A stretch of 64,000 bases of DNA from an uncultured Pelagibacteraceae bacterium (GTDB taxonomy: Bacteria; Pseudomonadota; Alphaproteobacteria; Pelagibacterales; Pelagibacteraceae), in the NCBI GenBank assembly GCA_902629575.1, contig CACORJ010000001.1, positions 124,001 to 188,000 on the forward strand, read 5' to 3'. Shown here piece after piece: positions 42,290-50,581 of the stretch. How positions within the stretch are numbered: position 1 is the first letter of the stretch; every line of letters begins with the position of its first letter. The notes beneath the pieces are model-generated. The model saw only the letters and a program-made list of their open reading frames with translations, did no database searches and was not told the origin of the DNA. The position numbers and the translations under genes are program-made.

Positions 42290-42307
42290 AGCTAGCAATT
42301 AATTTTT
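42281..42307 (+). terminator. GCTAGC hairpin terminator upstream of tRNA-His
   Basis: GCTAGC, loop TAAA, GCTAGC: a perfect 6-bp stem with strong G/C content for this genome, followed by AATTAATTTTTA. It would end any transcript of the 42172-42289 unit before tRNA-His/hisS. Confidence 0.5.
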
Positions 42308-42357
42308 ATAATATAATTTTAAATCCACTAAAAATAATATAAAACCAAAAAGGATAT

Positions 42358-42431
42358 GCCTTGGTGGTGAAATAGCATCACGTCGGTTTGTGGATCCGAA
42401 GTCGTAGGAGCGTAACCTACCCAAGGTACCA
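42358..42431 (+). tRNA. tRNA-His (GTG), no G-1, A73, non-standard elbow
   Basis: 74 nt with encoded CCA. Acceptor GCCTTGG/CCAAGGT (G1-U72), D-stem GTGA/TCAC, anticodon stem TCGGT/TCCGA (31/39 U-U) with loop TTGTGGA (anticodon GTG), T-stem GTAGG/CCTAC. Discriminator is A73 and the base before G1 is T, so the normal G-1/C73 identity pair is not encoded, as known for many alphaproteobacteria. D-loop AATAGCA has A18-G19; T-loop AGCGTAA has A54, G55, C56, U58. It lies 4 nt before hisS. Confidence 0.93.
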
Positions 42432-42435
42432 AAAA

Positions 42436-43830
42436 ATGAATAAAGAAAATAAACTCAATCCATCCTTACCATCTGGATTTGAAGATCGTTGGGGAAAAAA
42501 GCTAGTTTTAAAAAAACAGCTTTTACAAGTGATTGAAAAAAATTTTATAAAATTTGGGGCCGAACCTTTAGAAACCCCATCTTTTGAGATAAGTGAAAAT
42601 ATAGGATCTTTTCTAGCAGAAGATGAAGCTAATCCTATGTCTGATGTTTTTTTATTTAAAGATGGAGATAAAAATATTACTTTGAGATATGACTTATCTA
42701 GTCCGCTCGCGAGGTTTGTAGCTCAGAATAACCAAGAACTTCCAACAATTTACAAAAGATATGCTATTCAAAATGTTTTTAGAAATGAAAAACCTGGCAA
42801 TGGAAGGTATAGAGAATTTCTTCAAGCTGACTTTGATATAATTGGCAATACCAATCCCGCACAATCAAATGCTGAACTTTGCAATTTGATTTCAGCGACT
42901 TTATTAGAATGTGGTCTTAAAAAAGATCAATTTACTATTAATGTTAGTAATAGAAAAATTGTTCAAGGTTTGATTGACGAGCTTAATATTTCTTCTGAAA
43001 AACAAACAAAAGTGATTAGAGCAATTGATAAATTAGATAAACCTGGGTTTGGTTTATCAGGGGTCGAGGCTTTACTTAAAAAAGAGAGAAAAGATACTTC
43101 GGGTGCAATCACGAAAGGTGCAGATTTAAATGACGTTCAAGTGGAAAGAATTTTAGATTTTCTAAAAATAAAAGATCTAAAAAAATTAAAAGATAAGTTT
43201 ACAAATCCACTATCTCAAGAGGGGATAAAAGAAATAGAGGACGTCTTCCAAATTCTTGGATTTGGAAAATATAAAAACCAAGTTCAAACAAATTTTACAA
43301 TCGTGAGAGGCCTTGCTTATTATGATGGGTTTATCGTAGAGACAAATTTAAATTTTGAAGTAAAAAATAATAAAAAAAAAGTAATTGATATAGGTAGTAT
43401 TTGCTCAGGAGGTGCTTACGCAAAACTTATTTCAAGATTTAAGGGTGTAGATATACCAGGTACAGGAATTTCATTTGGAGTTGATCGATTATTGTTTGCA
43501 TTAATGCAACTAGATCAAATAAAGATTAATGAACAAAAGCCAGTTCTAGTTTGTGTTATGGATGAAAAATATTTGAAAAATTACTATGAAATTTTAGAGC
43601 AATTAAAAGCTAACAATATCAGTGTTGAGATATTTTTAGACACAAAAAAGAATTTAGGAAAACAACTTACTTACGCAAATAAACGTAAACTTGATCTTGC
43701 TATAATTTGTGGTGAAAATGAATTTAATGAAAACACAGTTACAATAAAAAACCTTAAAGGTATTAAGGGTGAAAACAATCAAACTATTCCAAAAGAAAAT
43801 TTAGTTAATGAAATCAAAAAACTTATCTGA
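42436..43830 (+). CDS. hisS: Histidyl-tRNA synthetase
   Basis: Class II synthetase for tRNA-His, 464 residues from ATG 42436; an earlier in-frame ATG at 42388 lies inside tRNA-His and is rejected. Motifs: PSGFEDRWGKKL near the N terminus, LRYDLSSPLARFVAQN, motif 2 YAIQNVFRNEKPGNGRYREF, histidine-A region RGLAYYDGFIVE, and SFGVDRLLFALMQ (motif 3), then an anticodon domain with TYANKRKLDLAIICGENE. Alphaproteobacterial HisRS enzymes are known to have adapted to tRNA-His lacking G-1. Overlaps hisZ by 23 nt. Confidence 0.96.
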   Translation: MNKENKLNPSLPSGFEDRWGKKLVLKKQLLQVIEKNFIKFGAEPLETPSFEISENIGSFLAEDEANPMSDVFLFKDGDKNITLRYDLSSPLARFVAQNNQELPTIYKRYAIQNVFRNEKPGNGRYREFLQADFDIIGNTNPAQSNAELCNLISATLLECGLKKDQFTINVSNRKIVQGLIDELNISSEKQTKVIRAIDKLDKPGFGLSGVEALLKKERKDTSGAITKGADLNDVQVERILDFLKIKDLKKLKDKFTNPLSQEGIKEIEDVFQILGFGKYKNQVQTNFTIVRGLAYYDGFIVETNLNFEVKNNKKKVIDIGSICSGGAYAKLISRFKGVDIPGTGISFGVDRLLFALMQLDQIKINEQKPVLVCVMDEKYLKNYYEILEQLKANNISVEIFLDTKKNLGKQLTYANKRKLDLAIICGENEFNENTVTIKNLKGIKGENNQTIPKENLVNEIKKLI

Positions 43831-44854
43831 AAATATACTTAAATCAGTAAAGTCAAAAGGATTTAAGTTAATAAATTTACCATCAGTAATAGAAGCCAAT
43901 CACATTGTTCAAAGATCAGGTGAAAACTTTAGGAAATTTATATTTTCATTTATTGATCAAAATGGCAGTGAATTATGTTTAAGGCCAGATTTAACGATTG
44001 TATCGTGTTTAAGATATTTAGAGAACAATCTAAAAGGCAAAGAGAAAATATTTTATAGTGGTCAGGCTTATAGAAAATCACAGAACAAAAAAGACTCTAT
44101 TATTAGAAATCAAATCGGATTTGAGATTATTGGTTCTAAAAATGAAAAAAATGATGACAAAGAAATAATTAATACCTCTCTTAAATCTTTACAAAATCTA
44201 AAATATAGTTCTGGTACTTTAACAATTGGCAATATTGAAATTTTTAATCTTCTTATTTCAAAGTTAGATATTCCGAAAAGATGGAAATTAAGGCTATCAA
44301 GACATTTTTGGAGAGAAAGTTATTTTAATGATCTTTTAAAAAGACTAGAAACTAACTCTGATGTTGATCCAACTATTGTTGAAGTTGATAAAAGACGCTA
44401 CTTAAAGATGTTGAAAGATAATCAATCTAAAGTTGTTGCAGGGAGATCAATAAAAGAAATCTTAAAAAGATTTGATCATAAGATAAAAGACCCAAGAAGA
44501 ACAAATAAAGGTAAAAACGTTTCAAAAATAATTAAAGATTTTTTAAGAATAAAATGTCCAATAAATAAAGCAGCCAGTGAATTAAACAAATTTTTTAAGA
44601 AATATAAGATTAATCTTGCTGTAGATCAAAGATATTTTCCTTTGTCACAAAATAAAGTTTCGAAACTAAATGTTATTTTTTCTGCCTCATTTGGAAGACA
44701 ACTTGAATATTACACAGGAATGGTTTTTAGAATTGATATCAAATCAAATTTAAAAAATAAAAATGTTATTAATGGTGGAAGGTATGATCACTTAATCTCA
44801 GATCTTGGATCTAAAAAAGAGGTTCCAGCAGTTGGGGCTGCATTAAATATATGA
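43808..44854 (+). CDS. hisZ: ATP phosphoribosyltransferase regulatory subunit
   Basis: HisRS-like paralogue that forms the hetero-octamer with short-form HisG and carries feedback control by histidine. 348 residues: LCLRPDLTIVSCLRYLENN, FYSGQAYRKSQNKKDSI, IGFEIIGSKNEK, and RQLEYYTGMVFRI resemble the HisRS fold but lack catalytic arginine patterns. It overlaps hisS by 23 nt and hisG by 4 nt, an arrangement that keeps tRNA synthetase, regulator and first biosynthetic enzyme together. Confidence 0.92.
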   Translation: MKSKNLSENILKSVKSKGFKLINLPSVIEANHIVQRSGENFRKFIFSFIDQNGSELCLRPDLTIVSCLRYLENNLKGKEKIFYSGQAYRKSQNKKDSIIRNQIGFEIIGSKNEKNDDKEIINTSLKSLQNLKYSSGTLTIGNIEIFNLLISKLDIPKRWKLRLSRHFWRESYFNDLLKRLETNSDVDPTIVEVDKRRYLKMLKDNQSKVVAGRSIKEILKRFDHKIKDPRRTNKGKNVSKIIKDFLRIKCPINKAASELNKFFKKYKINLAVDQRYFPLSQNKVSKLNVIFSASFGRQLEYYTGMVFRIDIKSNLKNKNVINGGRYDHLISDLGSKKEVPAVGAALNI

Positions 44855-45543
44855 TGAATGATATCATAAATGTTGGAATTCCTAGCAAAGGTAGACTTAG
44901 AAAAGATGTTTTAAATATCTTTAAAAAGAAGAAATTAAAACTTTTTTCTGAGAGAGGAGAAAGAGATTTGCTTGCATCAATTAAAGGTAAAAAGAATATT
45001 AAAATTATTTATTTACATGCGCGAGAAATTATTCAAAGATTAGGAGAGGGTTCTTTAGATTTTGGATTTTCTGGATTTGATTTATTTAAAGAGAGCGAAA
45101 TTAATATTCAAAATAAAATTAGTGTCAGTAAAAAATATAATTTTGGTAAAGCAAAATTAGTTGTTGCTATTCCTGATGAATGGATTGATGTACAAACGAT
45201 TGCTGATTTAGAGGAAATAGCTTTTGAATTTAAAGATAAAAAAAAGAAAAGATTAAGAGTGGCAACAAAATATCCTAACTTAACAAGAGAATTTTTGTTT
45301 TCTAAAGGAGTAACTCAATTTAAGTTAGTAAGCAGCTTAGGTGCAACAGAAGCTTATCCTTTCACAGAGTCTAGTGAGATTATTACAGATATAACTTCCA
45401 CTGGAGAAACATTAAAAGCTAATAACTTAAGAATATTGAAAGATGGAGAAATATTAAAATCTGAAGCCTGTATGATGATTTCTAGATTATCTGTTAAAAA
45501 AAAAGCTTTGAAAAGTTTGACTAAATTACTTTCTAAGGATTAA
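44851..45543 (+). CDS. hisG: ATP phosphoribosyltransferase, short form
   Basis: First step of histidine synthesis: ATP + PRPP. 230 residues and no C-terminal regulatory ACT-like domain, i.e. the HisG-S form that requires HisZ, which is the gene directly upstream. Motifs: NVGIPSKGRLRKDV, DFGFSGFDLFKE, RVATKYPNLTREF, GATEAYPFTESSEIITDITSTG (cut: GATEAYPFTESSE and ITDITSTGETL). The frame ends 126 nt before rmuC. Confidence 0.95.
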   Translation: MMNDIINVGIPSKGRLRKDVLNIFKKKKLKLFSERGERDLLASIKGKKNIKIIYLHAREIIQRLGEGSLDFGFSGFDLFKESEINIQNKISVSKKYNFGKAKLVVAIPDEWIDVQTIADLEEIAFEFKDKKKKRLRVATKYPNLTREFLFSKGVTQFKLVSSLGATEAYPFTESSEIITDITSTGETLKANNLRILKDGEILKSEACMMISRLSVKKKALKSLTKLLSKD

Positions 45544-45669
45544 ATCTTTCCAATAAATAAATTTAACCAAAAATTTACTAGTTATAAATAAATATATTCC
45601 TCAAATCGAAATATAGATAATAATTTTTTTCTTGTTTACATTAAATAAAAGGGGAATAATTACCTTACT

Positions 45670-46764
45670 ATGCAAGATTCGTTAATATATCTACTTTTGG
45701 CACTCATTATTGTGGTGATCTTCCTATTATTAAAACAAAGAAGAAATAAGGATGATCAAAACGAAAATAAAGAGGCTGAGGAAATAGCAAATTTAAAAAC
45801 AGAAATTGTTACATTAAAAGATACCTTAAATAATACTATCAATACTTCGCTCGGTTCAATGTCAACTTCCTTTAACGCTCTTTCAACAGGAGTTACAAAG
45901 GATATGACTGAGGCCCTTACTAAAGTTGATGAGAAAGTTGGTAACTTTAATCAACAAGTACAATTATTAAATCAAAGCCAAGAGGGAATTACTAAAATTT
46001 TAGCAGGTGTTAAAAAGTATGGAACATTAGCAGAGTATTCTTTAGATGCTTTAATTAAAGATTTATTACCCGCATCTCAATTTCAGACAAATGTAAAGAT
46101 GAAAGAAGATACAAGTGAAAATGTAGAATTTGCAATCAAGCTTCAAGGAGATGTTTTAGTTCCAGTAGATAGTCATTTTCCAGTAGAAAAATTTAAAGCA
46201 ATCACAGATGCTTATGATGCAGATGATAAAAAAGCAGTTGCTGATGCTAGAACAAAATTAGCAAGTGCATTTAAGACTAAGGCAAAAAGTGTAATGGAAA
46301 AATATATTGTTCCACCAAAAACAACTGATTTTGCAATAGTGTATGCGCCAACAGAAAGTCTTTATAAAGAATTAACCGAATATCAGGATCCAAGCACTAA
46401 AGAATTATTAACCCAAGAATTAATGAAAAAATACAAAATAGTAATTTGTGGCCCTAATACTCTATCTGCTTATTTACAATCATTACATATGGGCTTTCAA
46501 TCACTAAAAGTACAAAAAGGAGCAACAGAAATATATAACCATCTTAAAACTATCACTACTAGATTTGGAAAACATTTTGACAATATAATAACACTTAGAA
46601 AAAAATTAGAAGAGGCCATGAGTGTAGTAGATAAGTTTGGTACCGATGCAAGATCAATAAGCAGAACTCTAGAAAATATTAAAGATCCCGAGCAAGTTGA
46701 GAAAGCTGTACAAACAGAAAACGTAGAAAAATTTGTTGAAAGAAATAAACAGCTCAAAAATTAA
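45670..46764 (+). CDS. rmuC: DNA recombination protein RmuC
   Basis: 364 residues: N-terminal membrane anchor (LIYLLLALIIVVIFLLLK), a coiled-coil (about 30-115), then the conserved RmuC core with GTLAEYSLDALIKDLLP, VDSHFPVEKFKAI, PPKTTDFAIVYAPTESLY and ICGPNTLSAYLQSLHMGFQ. RmuC limits inversions at short inverted repeats and is proposed to be a nuclease-associated protein. GGGG-rich leader (AAAAGGGGAA about 16 nt before ATG). First gene of the run rmuC, PD-(D/E)XK nuclease, ExoI. Confidence 0.93.
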   Translation: MQDSLIYLLLALIIVVIFLLLKQRRNKDDQNENKEAEEIANLKTEIVTLKDTLNNTINTSLGSMSTSFNALSTGVTKDMTEALTKVDEKVGNFNQQVQLLNQSQEGITKILAGVKKYGTLAEYSLDALIKDLLPASQFQTNVKMKEDTSENVEFAIKLQGDVLVPVDSHFPVEKFKAITDAYDADDKKAVADARTKLASAFKTKAKSVMEKYIVPPKTTDFAIVYAPTESLYKELTEYQDPSTKELLTQELMKKYKIVICGPNTLSAYLQSLHMGFQSLKVQKGATEIYNHLKTITTRFGKHFDNIITLRKKLEEAMSVVDKFGTDARSISRTLENIKDPEQVEKAVQTENVEKFVERNKQLKN

Positions 46765-46801
46765 TTTCTTTTTTCCAATAATACCGATTATAAGAAATCT
46801 C

Positions 46802-47488
46802 ATGCAGTGGAATAACAAATTTATTTATCCTAAATCTACAAGATCAATTGTACAAGGTTCAAGACATTATTCAGTAAATGAGGAAAATCTTCCCTCTGTA
46901 ACAACAATTTTAAAAGCAACCGAGTCTGAAGAAAAAAAAGCAAAATTAGCTGAATGGAAAAACAGAGTTGGCCATAAACAAGCTGAAATTATTTCAAGAG
47001 AAGCAACAAGTCGTGGAAGTTCTATGCACGATTATTTAGAAAAATTTTTACTTGGAAAATTAAACATGGATTTACTTGGAGATAATACTCGTGAAAAAAA
47101 GATGGCTGATCAAATTATAGAAAACGGATTAAGAGATAAATTAAGTGAGATTTGGGGATGTGAAGCAACTTTATATTACCCAGGAAAATATGCAGGCGCT
47201 GCAGATTGTATTGGTATTTACGAAAACAAAGAAACAATCATAGATTTTAAACAAAGCAACAAACCAAAAAAAGATGAGTGGATTGATGATTATTATCTAC
47301 AGTGTGCAGCATATTCATTAGCCCACAATAAAGTTCATGGTTCAAATATTACTCAAGTAGCAATCCTTCTATGTACCAAGGACAATACTTTTCAAAGATT
47401 TATAATTGAGGGTGAAAGATTAATAAATTATCAAAATCAATTTATGGAAAAAGTTGAACAATTTTATTCACAAAGGATGGTAAATTGA
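46802..47488 (+). CDS. PD-(D/E)XK superfamily nuclease (MGME1/RecB-exonuclease-like)
   Basis: 228 residues from ATG 46802; an earlier ATG at 46733 lies inside rmuC. A likely active site is seen: GSSMHDYLE (conserved His near the start), then AGAADCIGIYENKETIIDFK giving D...D-x-K, and a downstream QCAAYSLA helix (Q-x-x-A-Y), as in RecB-type and MGME1-type exonucleases. Predicted to degrade single-stranded DNA ends. Its stop overlaps the TTG start of the ExoI-like gene by 4 nt. Similar short nucleases occur in phages, so capture from a phage is possible. Confidence 0.8.
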   Translation: MQWNNKFIYPKSTRSIVQGSRHYSVNEENLPSVTTILKATESEEKKAKLAEWKNRVGHKQAEIISREATSRGSSMHDYLEKFLLGKLNMDLLGDNTREKKMADQIIENGLRDKLSEIWGCEATLYYPGKYAGAADCIGIYENKETIIDFKQSNKPKKDEWIDDYYLQCAAYSLAHNKVHGSNITQVAILLCTKDNTFQRFIIEGERLINYQNQFMEKVEQFYSQRMVN

Positions 47489-48933
47489 ATTATGTAGTGT
47501 GGGACATAGAAACGGACTCGGCACAATTAGATTGGGCTACAATGATTGAGATTGGTGCTATTTTATTAGATGAAAATTTTAATGAAAAAGAAAGATTTAC
47601 AGCAAGATGCAGAATGCCACAAGACCGAGTTCCATCTGCGACCGCTTTATGTATTAATAAATCAAATGTTGATTTGATTACTAAAGGCAATTTAAGTCAT
47701 TATCAAATGATTGCTCAAGTAGAAAAAAAATTCCGTGAATGGTCACCTGCAACATTTATGGGTTTTAGCTCGATCGGATTTGATGATGAAATTCTTAGGA
47801 GAGAGTTTTTTAAATCTTTAAGAAAACCATATTTGATTAACACAGAAGGTAATTCAAGGCATGATGCATTAAATATGATAAAAGCAGCATTTGCTGTTGA
47901 TGAAAATGTTCTGAAAACTGAGCTTAATCCTAAAGGAAACAAATCTATGAAGCTAGAGTCGCTAGCAAGACTTAATGGCTTTGATTCCTCGGGAGCGCAT
48001 GGAGCTCTTTTCGATACTGAGTTAACTGTAAAGGTTTTAGGTTTATTGAAAAATAAACAACCTGATTTGTGGCACGAATACTTAAAGACTAAAAGTAAAG
48101 TTGTTGTTGAAAATTTAATAAAACAGGAAAAAATGTTTACGATTAATGAGAATTTTTTTGGTAAAAATTTTTTATTTTTGGTTGCACCTCTACACCCTAA
48201 TTCATACATGCATCCAGTTTATAAATGGGGACAGGTAGTAAATTTATCGGCAAATATTGAAGAATTACAAAAACTTAATTATCAAGATTTGAAAAAAGAA
48301 ATGAAAAAATCACCACGCTTTTATAAAACAATTAAATCTAATAAAGCACCAATAATTTTAGATAAAGGTTTAGGCTTGAAAGTGGATCCATATAAAAAAA
48401 TTGGAATTAATTTGTTGAACAAAAGAGCAGAATTAATGAAATCAAATGAAAAATTTTCTCAGGATATATGTAATATTTTAAAAGAGGCAGCAGAAGAAAA
48501 AATGGAGACATCATCACAAGAAGATGTTGAGCCTGAAGAAACAATTTATTCTGGAGGTTTTGATACTTTCAATAAAGACATTCCATTATTTGAAAAATTT
48601 CACTCTTCAGAATGGAAAGAGCGATTGGCTTTGTTAGATAAGTTTAAAGATGACAGATTGGTAACCTTTGGCCATAGTCTAATATATAATGAGGCTCCAG
48701 AAATTTTACCAAAAGAAATTCATACAAAAATTAAAAGAAGAATTGCATCCAGAATACTCAGCACAAACAAAGAGAAATGGTGGACAGTTTCAGCTTTTTA
48801 CTCAGAGTGTGATGAAATTAGAGAAAATGACGACAAAATGTTCTCATTTAAAACAGTAGATGAAAAACTTAAATTTCTTGATGGAATTAATGATTATGTC
48901 ATGAATTTAGAGCAAAAATATTCTGATGCTTAG
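47485..48933 (+). CDS. sbcB: Exodeoxyribonuclease I-like 3'-5' exonuclease
   Basis: 482 residues. N-terminal DEDDh exonuclease: VVWDIETDSAQ (D7, E9), GFSSIGFDDEILRREF, and HGALFDTELTVK (His and Asp). The following domain resembles the SH3-like and helical regions of ExoI (PLHPNSYMHPVYKWGQV). Total length matches E. coli ExoI (475). ExoI digests single-stranded DNA 3'-5' and assists mismatch repair and recombination. The start is TTG 47485: no ATG lies before the catalytic DIE and it overlaps the previous stop by 4 nt. Confidence 0.88.
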   Translation: MNYVVWDIETDSAQLDWATMIEIGAILLDENFNEKERFTARCRMPQDRVPSATALCINKSNVDLITKGNLSHYQMIAQVEKKFREWSPATFMGFSSIGFDDEILRREFFKSLRKPYLINTEGNSRHDALNMIKAAFAVDENVLKTELNPKGNKSMKLESLARLNGFDSSGAHGALFDTELTVKVLGLLKNKQPDLWHEYLKTKSKVVVENLIKQEKMFTINENFFGKNFLFLVAPLHPNSYMHPVYKWGQVVNLSANIEELQKLNYQDLKKEMKKSPRFYKTIKSNKAPIILDKGLGLKVDPYKKIGINLLNKRAELMKSNEKFSQDICNILKEAAEEKMETSSQEDVEPEETIYSGGFDTFNKDIPLFEKFHSSEWKERLALLDKFKDDRLVTFGHSLIYNEAPEILPKEIHTKIKRRIASRILSTNKEKWWTVSAFYSECDEIRENDDKMFSFKTVDEKLKFLDGINDYVMNLEQKYSDA

Positions 48934-48998
48934 TTGATAAATCCGAAAAGATTACTTTTGATCATTGAATATTCATTTGAATCAATTATATCCCTTAT

Positions 48999-49316
48999 AT
49001 GCTTATAGATTTTAAAGACGAAGATTTTGAAAATAAAATTAAAAATGAGGACGTATCAGTAATTCAATTTTCTGCTGCTTGGTGTGGTCCTTGCAAGGCT
49101 CTAAAGCCTGTAATGGATAAATTATCAGATGAATATAAAGACAAAGCTAGTTTTTATTACGCAGATATAGAAGATGGTGGAATTAACACTGGAAGTGCCG
49201 CAGGCATTAGGGGAGTACCTACTGTAATTGTCTATAAAAAAGGTGTTGAAGTAGATAGGAAAGTAGGCGGTGTTCCGGAGGGGCACATGAAGGAATTTTT
49301 AGAAAAAAATATCTAA
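48999..49316 (+). CDS. trxA: Thioredoxin
   Basis: 105-residue thioredoxin with the standard active site AAWCGPCKALKP (Cys29, Cys32) and the conserved cis-Pro in RGVPTVIVYKKG. No signal peptide, so cytoplasmic. trxA beside folC is the usual alphaproteobacterial arrangement; here they are convergent and overlap by 4 nt. It might reduce ribonucleotide reductase and other thiol enzymes. Confidence 0.92.
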   Translation: MLIDFKDEDFENKIKNEDVSVIQFSAAWCGPCKALKPVMDKLSDEYKDKASFYYADIEDGGINTGSAAGIRGVPTVIVYKKGVEVDRKVGGVPEGHMKEFLEKNI

Positions 49317-50581
49317 TTTAAATTCAGAACTTCACCAGCTAGATATAATGAGCCCGTTATTAAGACCAAGTCATTTTTTTTGACGGGAATTGATTTAATC
49401 GCTTCAAATATATTTTTTTTGTATTGAACATTTTTAAAGCCAATTAACTTATTACTTAAATCTTGCCCTCCAATCGAATTAGGTTGATTTGGTATATCAA
49501 TAGTGGTCAAGCTCGTAATCTCTTTAAAGTAACTCATATACTCTTGATGATTTTTATTAGCCATCATTCCAATAATGATATGTTTATTACAATTTAAGCT
49601 CTCTAAGTAATCGTTTAAAACTTTCGCACCTAGAGGATTATGAGATCCATCTACTAATAATCTATTTTCTCTAAGCAAATCTTTTAATTTTCCCTCGAAG
49701 ATTTCTTGTAGCCTTGCTATACTTTTAATTTTTGTGATACCATTTTTAATATGTTCATCATTTATATTAAATTCTTTGACTACTCTTAGAGTTGCGATTG
49801 CTGTTGAAATATTTTCTAATTGGAACTGTCCATTTACATTTGGCCTCGGAAGTTTAATTCTTCCAGTTATATCTTCATAATAGAAGAAATTATTTTGATT
49901 CACTAAATAATTATAATCTTTACTAAAAAATAATTTATTGGACTTATTATTTTTTATTGTTGTTTCAATTTGTCTTGATGTTTTATTTGAACTTTGTTTT
50001 GCAACAATAATATTAGAATTAAGTAATTTTGAAGTTTTCTCAAAGATTATTTTTTCTATTGTTTGTTCGTTTTTAGGAAGCCAGTCTAAATGGTCTAAGC
50101 CTATTGAAGTAACTACGCTGGCCAAGTTTTGTTTAAGAATATTAGTTGCATCAAATCTATGGAAAAGTCCTGTCTCAATTAAATTTATATTATTAGGGTA
50201 TTCTGCTGATTTATAAAAATATGCTGCTGTTAAAATTTCAAAAAATGTAATTGGTTGATTATCATTAGCTTTTTCAACCTGTTCTAAAAGATTAGATAAT
50301 TCATTATCACTAAGCTCTTCGTTATTAAAAATAAATCGTTCATTAATTTTTTTAATATGTGGACTGGTATAGATATTACAATTAATTCCTGCTTCTTTTA
50401 GAATCGCATACATTGCCTGAATCGTCGAATATTTACCATTAGTGCCAACTACAGAAATTGCTTTAATTTTATCTTGAGGATTATCTAATTTTTTACAAAG
50501 ATTTAATATTCGATCTAAGCTTAGATCAATTTCTTTAGGATGCAGCTTTTGTAAGCGACTGACTATCTTCTGGAGTTTCAT
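49313..50581 (-). CDS. folC: Folylpolyglutamate synthase / dihydrofolate synthase
   Basis: 422-residue Mur-ligase-like enzyme that adds glutamate to folates, and dihydropteroate to dihydrofolate in many bacteria. Motifs: HPKEIDLSLDRIL at the N terminus, SVVGTNGKYSTIQAM (P-loop, with Tyr in place of the usual Gly/Lys-neighbour Gly), TSPHIKKINERF, VTSIGLDHLDWL, and LVDGSHNPLGAKVL. Its ATG at 50581 is inside accD, giving a 47-nt overlap; no later start keeps the conserved N-terminal HPK-DLSLDR segment. Confidence 0.93.
   Translation of the reverse strand: MKLQKIVSRLQKLHPKEIDLSLDRILNLCKKLDNPQDKIKAISVVGTNGKYSTIQAMYAILKEAGINCNIYTSPHIKKINERFIFNNEELSDNELSNLLEQVEKANDNQPITFFEILTAAYFYKSAEYPNNINLIETGLFHRFDATNILKQNLASVVTSIGLDHLDWLPKNEQTIEKIIFEKTSKLLNSNIIVAKQSSNKTSRQIETTIKNNKSNKLFFSKDYNYLVNQNNFFYYEDITGRIKLPRPNVNGQFQLENISTAIATLRVVKEFNINDEHIKNGITKIKSIARLQEIFEGKLKDLLRENRLLVDGSHNPLGAKVLNDYLESLNCNKHIIIGMMANKNHQEYMSYFKEITSLTTIDIPNQPNSIGGQDLSNKLIGFKNVQYKKNIFEAIKSIPVKKNDLVLITGSLYLAGEVLNLN

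Noticed and set aside
42388..42435. Upstream ATG extension of hisS
   Set aside because: It would translate through the tRNA-His gene; ATG 42436 gives the normal HisRS N terminus.
47715..48209. Long antisense frame (164 codons) inside the ExoI-like gene
   Set aside because: It is opposite an intact exonuclease with all DEDD residues; the translated text is rich in Ser/Leu/Phe as expected from the complement of a Lys-rich gene and has no domain.
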